Below are positions 1 to 9,700 of a stretch of 64,000 bases of DNA, in pieces (the stretch's first letter is position 1; each line of letters begins with the position of its first letter). This DNA is from an uncultured Lachnospiraceae bacterium (GTDB taxonomy: Bacteria; Bacillota; Clostridia; Lachnospirales; Lachnospiraceae), in NCBI GenBank assembly GCA_910587095.1, contig CAJUMJ010000041.1, positions 40,884 through 104,883 of the forward strand, in the 5' to 3' direction. The position numbers and the translations under genes are program-made. The notes beneath the pieces are model-generated. The model was not told the origin of the DNA. It did not search any database and saw only the letters and a program-made list of their open reading frames with translations.

Positions 1-2073
1 TGGCAGCATTCCCCAGTTAATCAGATTGGAGCGGTATCTCTTGGTCGCGTACTCATTGGCGATATTCGCCCAGCCGCCCAGCACCTTCTGGCAGCTTGCC
101 GCCTGCTCTCTGGCGGAACCGTCGCCCGGTTTCACCGCAAAGATCGTGGAGCCGAACCCGGTATTTTCATGTGACGCGTCCGCAAAAGTCTTCCTGACCA
201 CGTTCATCACCGGCTTCACGTCCTGATGCGCCTCACAGGGGTGTTCCCCCTGCATTCTGGCTTTCTCCGCCCTCTGGATATCCTTGGCCCGCCCCACATA
301 TTCCGGGTCCTTTCTGGAAAGCGTAAACTCCGCAAGCCCCAGCGGATTGGAACGATAAGAGGAAGTTTCCCCGGAAGGAATCAACTCGTCCGTCGTGGTG
401 ACGGGATCATGGATCTCCGATACCACCCGCAATACCAGATTTTCAGGCAGAGCGCCCATAGCAGGCCAATCCTTGATATTCGGCCCAAACTGAATCTCCA
501 CGCTCTCATCCGCCACTCCCTTGGAATCGAAGACACGATTCTTATAAATGTTGGCGTCAAAGTGATATTTATATTTGACGATTTCCCCGTCATATTCTGT
601 GGCAGGCGTAAGTATTCCCTTATTCGCCGCCGTAGCCGCGATAGATCTGGCGTCCATGAGCGCCACGGAAGATATCTGACCGTTTTGCAGTTTCGATCCC
701 TCCCTGTTGGGGAAGTTTCTGGTGGAGTGCCTGATGCTGAACGCATTGTTGGCAGGCGTATCCCCCGCACCGAAGCATGGCCCGCAGAACGCCGTCTTAA
801 GCACCGCACCCGTCTCCAAAATAGCCGCCGCGCATCCATTCTTAATCAGCTCCATGTACACCGGCATGGAAGCCGGATACACGCTCAGGGTAAAGCCGTC
901 TGAACCGATGTAGGAGCCCCGCAGAATATCGGCCGCCGCACAGATATTCTCAAATCCGCCGCCCGCGCAGCCCGCGATAATGCCCTGATCCACCATAAAT
1001 TTACCGTCCACCACCTTATCCTGTAAAGAATAAGGCACCGCGCCGTCCAGACTTACCTTGGCCCGTTCCTCCACGTCGTGAAGCACATCCGAGAGATTAG
1101 CGTTCACCTCGTCGATCGTGTAAGTGTTGCTCGGATGGAAAGGCATGGCGATCATGGGACGGATCTTCGACAAATCCACCTGGATCATGCCGTCGTAATA
1201 GGTGATCTCCCCCGGATTTAACTCCTTATATTCCTCTTTCCTGCCATGGACAGCATAAAAATCTTTTATCTGCTCGTCCGTCCGCCAGATAGAGGACAGA
1301 CAGGTTGTCTCCGTAGTCATCACATCGATGCCGATACGGAAATCCGCGCTCAAAGAGGCAACACCCGGCCCGACGAATTCCATCACCTTATTTTTCACAT
1401 AACCGTTTCCGAATACCGCGCCAATGATGGCTAAAGCCACATCCTGCGGCCCGACGCCCTTCACCGGCTCGCCCGTCAGATACACGCCTACCACGCCGGG
1501 CATATTGATATCGTAGGTCTGTGACAAGAGCTGCTTTACAAGCTCCGGCCCGCCCTCGCCCATAGCCATTGTGCCAAGCGCGCCGTATCTCGTGTGAGAG
1601 TCCGAGCCTAGAATCATTTTTCCGCCGCCCGCAAGCATCTCCCTCGCGTACTGGTGTATCACCGCCTGATGCGGGGGCACATAGACGCCGCCGTATTTCT
1701 TGGCGCAGCTAAGGCCAAACATATGGTCGTCCTCATTGATCGTACCGCCCACCGCGCACAGGGAATTGTGGCAGTTGGTGAGCACATAGGGAATGGGAAA
1801 TCTGGTCAGCCCCGAAGCCCTCGCCGTCTGGATAATCCCCACAAACGTAATGTCGTGGGACGTCAGTTTATCAAATTTAATCTTTAATTTCTCCATGCTG
1901 CCGGAGGTGTTATGCTCTGCCAGAATGCCGTAGGCAATCGTACTCTTTGCCGCTTCGTTTTGGGAAATCTCCCGTCCTGTCTTATTCTTAATCTGTGCTG
2001 CGGCATCCGCGCTGTCAGGGATGATTTCCGTCCCGTTTAGCAGATACGCGCCGCCCTGTGTCAATTCAATCAT
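1..2073 (-). CDS. Aconitase-family hydratase, 3' end cut by the window edge
   Basis: Reverse translation from ATG at 2073 is open to base 1 (691 codons) with no stop, so the C-terminus lies outside the window. The start follows GGAGGAG. The product has aconitase-superfamily marks: a GSDSHTRYG signature near residue 160, a single cluster cysteine in an AGCAGG context and a CGPC pair further on (the three 4Fe-4S ligands), then an RNFPNREG segment like the substrate-binding SRNFEGR of aconitases. It is a lyase of the AcnA/LeuC superfamily; many clostridia carry this type annotated only as 'hydratase', so the substrate (citrate/isocitrate or another 2-hydroxyacid) is uncertain. It has its own sigma-A promoter and diverges from the Abi gene. 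Confidence 0.85.
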   Translation of the reverse strand, partial: MIELTQGGAYLLNGTEIIPDSADAAAQIKNKTGREISQNEAAKSTIAYGILAEHNTSGSMEKLKIKFDKLTSHDITFVGIIQTARASGLTRFPIPYVLTNCHNSLCAVGGTINEDDHMFGLSCAKKYGGVYVPPHQAVIHQYAREMLAGGGKMILGSDSHTRYGALGTMAMGEGGPELVKQLLSQTYDINMPGVVGVYLTGEPVKGVGPQDVALAIIGAVFGNGYVKNKVMEFVGPGVASLSADFRIGIDVMTTETTCLSSIWRTDEQIKDFYAVHGRKEEYKELNPGEITYYDGMIQVDLSKIRPMIAMPFHPSNTYTIDEVNANLSDVLHDVEERAKVSLDGAVPYSLQDKVVDGKFMVDQGIIAGCAGGGFENICAAADILRGSYIGSDGFTLSVYPASMPVYMELIKNGCAAAILETGAVLKTAFCGPCFGAGDTPANNAFSIRHSTRNFPNREGSKLQNGQISSVALMDARSIAATAANKGILTPATEYDGEIVKYKYHFDANIYKNRVFDSKGVADESVEIQFGPNIKDWPAMGALPENLVLRVVSEIHDPVTTTDELIPSGETSSYRSNPLGLAEFTLSRKDPEYVGRAKDIQRAEKARMQGEHPCEAHQDVKPVMNVVRKTFADASHENTGFGSTIFAVKPGDGSAREQAASCQKVLGGWANIANEYATKRYRSNLINWGMLP

Positions 2074-2132
2074 ACTCTCCTCCATGTCTGTGTGATTCTT
2101 TCCGCGTTTCTCCATTTATAACTACCAAAATT

Positions 2133-2161
2133 ATTATAAAGGATAAGTGCCGCAGGTGCAA
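2133..2161 (-). promoter_or_regulatory. Sigma-A promoter of the aconitase-family gene
   Basis: Minus strand TTGCAC (2156-2161), a 17-bp spacer and a perfect TATAAT (2133-2138), about 60 bp before the ATG at 2073. Confidence 0.75.
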
Positions 2162-2247
2162 CACACTTCCCAATAACCCTTTGAATATAGCCAAACAAAA
2201 AATGTCGATTTCCCGCCCCAAATGCCAATCTATACAAATAAATTTTA

Positions 2248-2276
2248 TTGCGCCTCCTTCTATTTGCTGCTATGCT
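2248..2276 (+). promoter_or_regulatory. Putative promoter of the Abi-family gene
   Basis: TTGCGC (2248-2253), 17 bp, TATGCT (2271-2276), placing the transcript start about 25 bp before the start codon at 2308. It suggests the Abi gene is transcribed on its own. Confidence 0.5.
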
Positions 2277-2307
2277 TTGTTCATGTATACAGAAAGAAGG
2301 TTCTGAA

Positions 2308-3282
2308 ATGAGTGTTCCACAGACAATAAACGGTTTAATGAGGCATTTAAGGAATGATTGCAACATTCAAATTAGTGGCAGTTACCAAAAACAGCAATTG
2401 ATCAGTTATGGTTACTATCATGGATATAAAGGATATCGTTTTGTAAAAAACAGACACAATCAAATCCCATATACAGATTTTAGTGAAGTAGTTGCTGTAA
2501 TTGAATATGACAACAACTTAAAATCAGCATTGTATTCTGACTTGATGTTTATCGAAACTGCTATAAAAAATATTGTCTGCAATGAGTCTGCAAATGGTTT
2601 AAAGCTCGGCACATTTGAACATATCTATAAAGAACGTATGTGCGACAACACTACAAATACCAAATTACAATCCAAGCGGCTTAGGCTGCGAAACTCTGTT
2701 TATTCAAAGTTGTCCACTCGTTACCATGATGAAGAAGGCAGTGATAACCAGATGATTCGTCATTTTTATAACCGTGGAGAAGATGCTCCTTTATGGGTTG
2801 TTTTCGAAATATTATATTTAAGTGACCTTGCAAGCTTTTTTGAATGTTTAAACGAATCGGTGAGAGAACACATCATGACGCAATTAGGCATGTTTGATAT
2901 TTCCATTGATACAAACAGAAATCTGCTCAGCAGCATGCTGTATACCATAAAATCACTCCGCAATTCCGTTGCCCATAATAATATAATCTTTGATACCAGA
3001 TTCAAAGACAGGAAGATCAGCCCCGTACTTAAAAAGTGGATTGAAAAAGAAACCAGCATACAAAATATCACCTTATATTCGCTGATTGACTACATAATCA
3101 TCGTATGTTGTATGCTGAAACGTGTCGATTTTAGTTCCACAAGAGCAAAGCAACTGGTACATGCCTACAAAAGTCAAAACCAGCTTCTTCAAAACAGCGT
3201 TGCATCTGCAATTTACGCACAAATTATACCGCAAAATGTCAACCAAAAGATAAACGTTTTGGAAACCTACCTCAATACATAA
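2308..3282 (+). CDS. AbiD/AbiF-like HEPN abortive-infection protein
   Basis: 324 aa starting at the ATG after AGAAAGAAGG; an in-frame ATG at 2248 has no RBS and sits on the promoter. The sequence resembles the Abi_2 (AbiD/AbiF) family: N-terminal GLMRHL and YGYYHGYKGYRF-like region, an alpha-helical body, and an RNSVAH motif at residues 218-223 that fits the RxxxxH ribonuclease signature of HEPN domains. Family members are phage-defence or toxin-type proteins thought to cleave RNA. The gene is visibly richer in A+T than its neighbours and stands alone between housekeeping genes, which points to acquisition. A short promoter-plus-hairpin unit follows immediately. The family call is fairly sure; the target is unknown. 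Confidence 0.8.
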   Translation: MSVPQTINGLMRHLRNDCNIQISGSYQKQQLISYGYYHGYKGYRFVKNRHNQIPYTDFSEVVAVIEYDNNLKSALYSDLMFIETAIKNIVCNESANGLKLGTFEHIYKERMCDNTTNTKLQSKRLRLRNSVYSKLSTRYHDEEGSDNQMIRHFYNRGEDAPLWVVFEILYLSDLASFFECLNESVREHIMTQLGMFDISIDTNRNLLSSMLYTIKSLRNSVAHNNIIFDTRFKDRKISPVLKKWIEKETSIQNITLYSLIDYIIIVCCMLKRVDFSSTRAKQLVHAYKSQNQLLQNSVASAIYAQIIPQNVNQKINVLETYLNT

Positions 3283-3306
3283 ACGTTGTGACAGCCAAGA
3301 TTTGTC

Positions 3307-3335
3307 TTGCATTTTTTCGGTTTATACTGTATATT
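3307..3335 (+). promoter_or_regulatory. Promoter of a candidate small RNA behind the Abi gene
   Basis: TTGCAT (3307-3312), 17-bp spacer, TATATT (3330-3335), 25 bp after the Abi stop codon and with no ORF of normal length downstream before a terminator. Confidence 0.5.
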
Positions 3336-3341
3336 ATAGAT

Positions 3342-3401
3342 ATTGAAAGAGGTGTATGTTTTAGGACTGCACTGGGGGAGTCACTCTGTGGCTCCCTTTT
3401 A
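3342..3401 (+). ncRNA. Candidate ~60-nt RNA ending in an intrinsic terminator
   Basis: Expected start about 3342 from the promoter at 3307-3335. The transcript ends in a hairpin (GGGAGTC at 3376-3382 with GGCTCCC at 3390-3396, one G-T pair) followed by TTTT. It contains an RBS-like GAAAGAGG followed by ATG-TTT-TAG, so no protein is made. On the opposite strand an RBS (AAGGAGG) and ATG near 3443-3458 face it, a layout like convergent type I toxin/antitoxin pairs, but the antisense ORF has no membrane segment. The hairpin may also simply terminate the Abi gene. Confidence 0.35.
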
Positions 3402-3499
3402 TGTTGCTCATCTCCAGAACAGCCTTTGCCTATATCGCTCATATCCACACCTCCTTCCACCTGCTTTCTATGCAGAAGCATCCTTACCGCTGCTGAAAA

Positions 3500-4855
3500 T
3501 CACTCTTCCACATACTTCATATAATACCCGTAATCCTCCGTCTTACAGTTCACCCGCATCCGCACGCCGTCCTGCGCGTACTCCGTCGAAAATACCACTG
3601 CGTTCTCATTCAGATAAGAAACCGCCCTGCCGTCCGTGTAGGGAATGAGGAGCGTACACTCCTTATACCCGCCGGAAAGCTTCTCCTCGATCAGGCAGAC
3701 CAGCTCCTCCATCCCTATCCGCTTTTTGGCGGACAGATAAATCGAGTCGCCAAGGCAGTCTTCCAAGGTTGATCCGCCTTCCCCATTCGCCTTTGGCACC
3801 ACCGGCAAATGCGCCGCAAGCTGCGCCTCCTCCACACCGGAAAGTCCCGGCAGCGCGTCCGGGGAAACCAGATCCGACTTATTATAGATATAAAGCATGG
3901 GAACGCCGTCCGCATGGAGCTTTTTTAACGTCTCATTTGTAACCGCAATTTGTTCTTTATAATGCTCGTCGCTGTAATCTACCACCTGCAAGAGAAGATC
4001 CGCTTCCTTTGCCTCCTCCAGCGTGGATTGAAACGCCTCCACCAGATTGTGCGGCAGTTTATGGATAAAACCTACCGTATCCGACAGCAGAAACGCGTGG
4101 TGCTCCGGGGGCGCGATCTTGCGCACGGTCGTGTCGAGCGTGGCAAAGAGCATATCTTTCTCCATCACATGCTTTTCCGCTCCCTCCCCCTCGTCCGGGC
4201 CGAAAAGGTCAATCATGGCGTTTAAAAGCGTGGATTTTCCAGCGTTTGTATAGCCCACCAGCGCAACCCTCGGAAGTCCTGACTTCACGCGGCGTTTTCT
4301 CTGCGTCTCTCTCTCGTTTCCCACTTCCTTCAATTCCCGGCGAAGTTCCGAGAGCCTCTTTTCCAGCACGCGCCTGTCCAGTTCCAGTTTCGTCTCGCCG
4401 GCCCCCCTGTTACTCATGGAGCCGCTTGCGCCGCCCTGACGGGAGAGCGCCGCGTGAAGTCCGACAAGCCGGGGCAGCATATACTGTAATCTCGCCACCT
4501 CCACCTGCAGTTTCGCTTCACGGGATCTCGCCCTTTTTGCAAAGATATCCAGGATCAGCGCGCTCCTGTCCAAAATCGGCTTCTCCAGTCTCTCCTGTAA
4601 ATTCCGCATCTGCATCGGGGAGAGCGAGTTGTCGAAAATGATCACATCCACGTCCAGCTCCCGCGAAAGGAGCCTCACCTCATCCACCTTCCCCGTACCG
4701 ATATAGAAAGCTTTGTGCACTGTCTCAAGCGTCTGGGAAGTTACGCCTGCCACCTCCATATCGCAAGCCCCGGCCAAAGCCCCAAGCTCTTCCAGAGAGG
4801 TCAGATAATCCTCCCCGTCATTCAAATTCGCACCAACCAAAAGCACCCGTTCCAT
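3500..4855 (-). CDS. hflX: GTPase HflX
   Basis: 451 aa, the usual size for clostridial HflX, which rescues stalled or heat-damaged ribosomes by splitting them. Order: N-terminal nucleotide-binding-like domain, a coiled linker with the SNRGAGETKLE signature, then a TRAFAC G domain with GYTNAGKST (G1), DTVGF (G3) and NKSD (G4). I prefer the ATG at 4855 because GGAGGG lies 7 bp ahead; an ATG two codons earlier has no spacing to that RBS. It is last in a minus-strand series after the Hsp70 gene, separated by a hairpin array; a shared stress role is plausible. Confidence 0.95.
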   Translation of the reverse strand: MERVLLVGANLNDGEDYLTSLEELGALAGACDMEVAGVTSQTLETVHKAFYIGTGKVDEVRLLSRELDVDVIIFDNSLSPMQMRNLQERLEKPILDRSALILDIFAKRARSREAKLQVEVARLQYMLPRLVGLHAALSRQGGASGSMSNRGAGETKLELDRRVLEKRLSELRRELKEVGNERETQRKRRVKSGLPRVALVGYTNAGKSTLLNAMIDLFGPDEGEGAEKHVMEKDMLFATLDTTVRKIAPPEHHAFLLSDTVGFIHKLPHNLVEAFQSTLEEAKEADLLLQVVDYSDEHYKEQIAVTNETLKKLHADGVPMLYIYNKSDLVSPDALPGLSGVEEAQLAAHLPVVPKANGEGGSTLEDCLGDSIYLSAKKRIGMEELVCLIEEKLSGGYKECTLLIPYTDGRAVSYLNENAVVFSTEYAQDGVRMRVNCKTEDYGYYMKYVEE

Positions 4856-4870
4856 GAACATCCCTCCATG

Positions 4871-5012
4871 ATTCCGCTGTGCGGAATCTTAAAATCCACG
4901 GATGAGCAAGCTCATCCTGGAGAATGCCGCTTTTCAGGCATTCTCCTGAGTGAGACTTAGTACTTCCTGGCGTCCCGTCCTATGGCGGGACGTCTTTGGA
5001 AGTACTTCTCAC
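4871..5012. repeat. Intergenic hairpin array (copy 1 of a repeat family)
   Basis: Four successive inverted repeats fill the hsp70-hflX gap: ATTCCGC/GCGGAAT (4871-4887), GATGAGC/GCTCATC (4901-4916), GGAGAATGCC/GGCATTCTCC (4919-4946), and a nested cruciform with arms GTGAGA/TCTCAC (4950-5012), GTACTTCC/GGAAGTAC and CGTCCCG/CGGGACG. The last arm overlaps the Hsp70 stop codon. The GGAGAATGCC stem and the GTGAGA...TACTTCC part recur at 18048-18125. Confidence 0.85.
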
Positions 5013-6703
5013 TCGATTCTTTCCAATTCTTTCAGAAACTCCCGAAACGCCTCCTTCGCCCGCTCGATCGCGCCCGGCTCATAGGAATCGAGAGCCTGCT
5101 CGTACTTATGCAGCTCCTGGGCGATCATATACCGTTTATCCCCCAGGCTCTCCTCATAGATCCGTTCGCCCAACAGAAGGAGATACTTGTTTTCCTCCCT
5201 GTCCCTTGGATGGATTTTCAGGTAGGACAAAGTCTCAAACCGCTCCGCAATCTCCTCCGGCGTCATATCCGCATTTTTGCCGCCAAAAACCTGCTTTTCA
5301 TGCTTTCCGGTGGAAACCACCTTCACCTCCACCTCCAAGATGGAATTGATGTCGTAGGTGTAGGTCACATCCACGGCCTCTTCACCTGCCGGGGCGGACG
5401 GCACCTCAATATTGAGCTCTCCCAACGAAAGATTATTGCGGGCGAAGCGGCTCTCCCCCTGCAGGACATTGACCCTTATTTTTGTCTGGTCATCCCGCAC
5501 CGTATAAAGCCGCTCCGTGCGGCTGGCGGGAATAACCGTATTTCTCTCGATAATGGGACAGAACACGCCGTTCTCAAAAAAGCCTTTCTCCCACTCTCTG
5601 ACCACCTCCGTGCCAAGCGTAAAAGGACAGACGTCCGTGAGTATGACCTCCCTGATCGCTTCCTTTCTCTCCTTCATGGCTCCCTGAATGGCCGCGCCAA
5701 GCGCCACCGCCTCGTCGGGATTGATGTTGGTGTCCGGGATTACACGGAACAGCTTACTCACAAACCGGCGGATCACCGGGCTCTTAGTCGCCCCTCCCAC
5801 CAGTACCACCTTGTCTATATCCGCAAGCCGGATATGCGCGTCGGAGAGGCTGCGCCGCACGGGCTGTCTGATCTTGTCCAAAAGTTCCTCGCAGGCGTGT
5901 TCATAAGCCGGAAGCTCCACCTTCAATGAATACACTTCCTCGCCGATTTTACAGTCCATTGAAGAACTCTTCCCCTCCGAAAAGCCGATCTTGCACTTGT
6001 CCGCCTGCTTGTGGATGTGGCGCAGGGTTTTTGCGTCCAGCGTAAGTCTGTCAAACTGCGGATACTTTTCAAAAAACATTTCTTCCAAAACCGCCGTGAA
6101 ATCCTCGCCGCCCAGGAAATTGTCTCCTGCCACGGCGCGCACCTCCAGGATGCTGTCGATCCGTTCCAGAACCGACACGTCGAAAGTACCGCCGCCCAGG
6201 TCAAACACCAGAAAACGCATATGCCCCTGGCTCTGATACAGACCGTAGGCGATGGCCGCCGCCGTAGGTTCGCTGATGATCCGTTCCACCTTAAGCCCTG
6301 CCAGTTCCCCGGCTCTTCTGGTGGCGCGCCGCCTCTCGTCATTAAAATAGGCCGGTACACTGATCACCGCTTCCGTCACGGGCTCCCCGAGAAAAGTCTC
6401 CGCATCCTCCTTAAGCGCCCGCAGCACGAAGGAAGATAGTTCCTCCGCCGTAAAACTCTTGTGAAGAAGATTAAACTTCCTGCCGCTTCCCATGTCCCGC
6501 TTGAATACGGAGGCCGCGCTGCCCGGATAGAGAAGTCCTCTCTCCACCGCCAGATCTCCCACGTAAATCTGCTCCTCCTCATCCATGCTTATCACGGAAG
6601 GAGTAAGCCGTTTCCCAAGCCGGTTCGGTATGATCCGCGGCCCCTCCTGCGTAAAATAAGCCGCCAGACTGTTCGTTGTTCCCAAATCAATTCCTATGAT
6701 CAT
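5009..6703 (-). CDS. HscC-like Hsp70 chaperone
   Basis: 564 aa, shorter than DnaK and close to the size of E. coli HscC. The ATPase domain is complete: MIIGIDLGTTNS at the N-terminus, PAYFNDERRRATRRAGELAG, the adenosine-binding region EPTAAAIAYG and DLGGGTFDVS. It lacks the long C-terminal lid and EEVD-type tail of DnaK, ending shortly after the substrate-binding beta domain. The TPR gene upstream ends one base before this ORF, so the two are surely co-transcribed; its J-like N-terminus makes it the likely dedicated co-chaperone. Specialised Hsp70s of this kind act on a narrow client set that is unknown here. Confidence 0.9.
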   Translation of the reverse strand: MIIGIDLGTTNSLAAYFTQEGPRIIPNRLGKRLTPSVISMDEEEQIYVGDLAVERGLLYPGSAASVFKRDMGSGRKFNLLHKSFTAEELSSFVLRALKEDAETFLGEPVTEAVISVPAYFNDERRRATRRAGELAGLKVERIISEPTAAAIAYGLYQSQGHMRFLVFDLGGGTFDVSVLERIDSILEVRAVAGDNFLGGEDFTAVLEEMFFEKYPQFDRLTLDAKTLRHIHKQADKCKIGFSEGKSSSMDCKIGEEVYSLKVELPAYEHACEELLDKIRQPVRRSLSDAHIRLADIDKVVLVGGATKSPVIRRFVSKLFRVIPDTNINPDEAVALGAAIQGAMKERKEAIREVILTDVCPFTLGTEVVREWEKGFFENGVFCPIIERNTVIPASRTERLYTVRDDQTKIRVNVLQGESRFARNNLSLGELNIEVPSAPAGEEAVDVTYTYDINSILEVEVKVVSTGKHEKQVFGGKNADMTPEEIAERFETLSYLKIHPRDREENKYLLLLGERIYEESLGDKRYMIAQELHKYEQALDSYEPGAIERAKEAFREFLKELERIE

Positions 6704-6704
6704 G

Positions 6705-9700
6705 CTATCTAAATAACCCTTTCCTTCCCTTTTTGGTTTCCTTCTTTATCTTGTCCAGAAGGAACTTCGCCTCCAGCGCGTCAAAGTTTCTTTTTAACGT
6801 CTCCTCCATCAGCGCCGCCGCTTTCTCATACTCCTTTTCGGTATAATAATAATAACCGAGCCAGAGAGATGACTCAAAACACCTTGTATATCTGCACGCC
6901 GCGCATGGCCTGATCTTCTCCATCTTCCCCAAAAGCTCCTTGGCCTTCTCCTTGTCCCCAAGCGCCAGGTAAATCCACGCCATCTGGCCCATGCGGACGG
7001 GCACATACCCGTAGTAAGACATATAGTCTTCCGGCGTGGTGTTTCTCCGCTTCATGCAGTCCAGGACTTTCCTCGCGTGCTTTGCCGCCTCCTCGTAGTT
7101 CCCCATCATATAATAATTCTGTGCGAGATAACGTTCCCCGTCGAACCGGTCCCAGCCTTCCTTTCGCAAAGCGACGGAAGCCTCATACTTTTTCACGGCC
7201 TCTTCGTACTGATGTATCTCGGCAAGGCGTCCGCCCCAGTCCTCATACAGTTGCGCCAGCTCCTCCCTGTCTTCCTCACTTTTTTGAAGTCTCTTCTCCG
7301 ATACCTTGAAAAGCAGCCAAAGCTCAGGCTTGATGCCTACTCCTCCCTCCTTCAGATATATAAAGGACAGATGATCGCGGTACGCCGTCGTGTTTCCCAC
7401 CTGTCTGGCCCTCTGCTCCTCCACTTCCCTGGCCTCCTGCAAACGGTCTGTCTCCTCGTAACAGTCGCTCAGAATATCCCACAGCTCTTCGTTGTCCGGG
7501 AAAACGGCAAGTCCTTCTCTGCAAAGCGCGATCGCTTTGGCATAGTCCTTTAGTTTCTGCTGGCATTCCGCCATGCCTTGATAGCCCTTCGGGGAAGCGT
7601 TTTTCGGCTCCATGCATTCGACGGCCTTTCTGTATGCCTCGTAAGCTTTCGCAAACTGCCTGTCACTCTTATAGGTATAACCGATATTCTGCAAAACAAT
7701 GTATCGATCCGACTCGTCGATGGTTTTAAGCGCCTCCTCATAGTCCGCAATGGCAAGGGCAGTCTCCATCGCGTCATTATAGAGAAATCCCCTGTCCCAC
7801 AGACGATAGCCGCGGGCCTCCGTCACTTCCATCTGTTTGTTGATATACATAAGCGCCGCGTCATAGTCGGATTGCTTATACTCGATACAGTAACGCTTCT
7901 CGTAACACCGGTACAGTCTTAGGTTTGTGTCCCGGTAAAACTCTTCTCTCTCCACCGCCTTTGTATAGTAGACAATGGCCTGGCTCCAATCCTCCGCCAT
8001 CTGGAAGCAGACGCCCATACCAAAATAAAATTCCGTGTGGCTGTAAATCTTCTCCACCTTTTTATACTCCGAAAGCGCCTTGTCATACTGCTCCACATCC
8101 CTGAGCAGATTGCCGAGCACTAATGTATAATACGACTCTGTGGGATCCATCTTGATGGCCTCCCTCACCAAGGCGATGGCTCCCTCCATCTTTTCGTCCG
8201 CTTCATACAAAAGACCTCTCTCGAATACAAGCTCCGCACGATCTATGGCGTCCCTGTCCTCCGGGTCAGGAGGCACGGGGGAATCCTCCGTCTCCGTGAT
8301 AAGCGCGTCGATAATTTCCAGCGCCCGCTTTCTCTCCTCCTCATTCTCCGCCATCATGCGCAGAATCTTCGCCTCCTGGAACCGCATCTTCAGAGGAAAC
8401 TCCACCTGATTGTCGTGGGCTCTCTCCATCACGCCAAGAGCGTCCTTATACTGCCTGTGGTCATAGAAAACGCTCGCCGCATAGAAATAAGGTTTATAAA
8501 AACCGTCGAAAATTTCTATAGCCCGGTAATAATCGTCCACCACCTGCTGTCCCTTGTCCAGATAGTAACACGCCTCCTGTCTGACCAGATAAGCCGGAAA
8601 GTATCCCTCGTCCTCAGACAGGATCACATCGCAAGCCTCTATTGCTCTCTCGTATTCCTTAAAGTAGAGATACCTGTCCGCCAGATAATACTTGCAGTCC
8701 AGGCGGATTCTCGCATCCGTTTCCATCTCAATCGCTATCCTCGTCTCCCTCTCGCCCTCCTCTCTCTCTCCGACAGCGAAAAGGCACACGCCGAGAAGCC
8801 TGTGGCTTTGGGAAGCTTTGGACGCTTTCTTTTCCGCATCGTACCCGCCCGCTTCCACACTTTTCAGATGAGCCTCGTAGACAGGAATTGCCTCCTCATA
8901 CCGCTCAAGCCGGTAAAGGCTCCACGCCTTTAGTTCAAGTCCCTCCTCCTGCAACTCCATCTCCTTGTCTTCCGCAAGAAGAGCAAGCACATCTTCGTAG
9001 CGGTTTATGTCAAACAAATTCCATCCGAGATGGGCGCGCAGCTCCTTTCCCGACAAGTCCCTGTAAGCCTCGCCCTTGTCGAGAGCCTCCCGCAATACGG
9101 GAACAAGTTCGCCATTGATTTGTTTCTGAAGCTCCGAAAGCTCTTCATCCCGTCTGTTGACCCGGATCAGGTCATGGACATACTCGCCCGCCTCAAACCA
9201 TTTCTCCTCCTGCACCAGATAGAACAGGGCAAAATACTTGGCCATGTAATAATCAGGTTCCTTCTCAAGTACAGCCTGCCACTGCTCAAACCCGCGCGCC
9301 GCCTCGTCCGTATCATAAAAGAGCTTTCCGGTCCAGACCTGCACATAGCTGTCGTCAGGATAGCTTTCAATCAGTCTTTCCGCGATACCGCGGCCTTTTC
9401 CCTGCTCTTTCGTCCGAATATAATACCGCAGTCTCTCCACGTCCTCGTAAGGGTGATAGAGGCCGTGGCGGCGCATATCCGATAGCTCCTGCCAGACGCC
9501 TTTTGTATCGTCCTCCTCCAGACGGCTCCTGATCTGAAAAAACTCCCGGAGATACTCATCCGTTTCCTCATCATTCTCCGGCTCATAGCCGCCATCCCCC
9601 TCCTCGAAGAGGTTATAGTCGAGGAAATCCTCCGTCTCGATATGGTACTCGATATGCTTTAAAAAATTGACGGGGAAGTCCTCTTTTAGCGCCTCAAAAT

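Noticed and set aside
3272..3481. Minus-strand ORF facing the candidate small RNA
   Set aside because: It has an RBS and ATG (AAGGAGGTGTGGATATG), but no membrane segment of a type I toxin and no recognisable family; kept only as part of the small-RNA discussion.
4982..5929. 315-codon plus-strand ORF across the Hsp70 gene
   Set aside because: Antisense shadow of a strongly conserved chaperone; no start signals.
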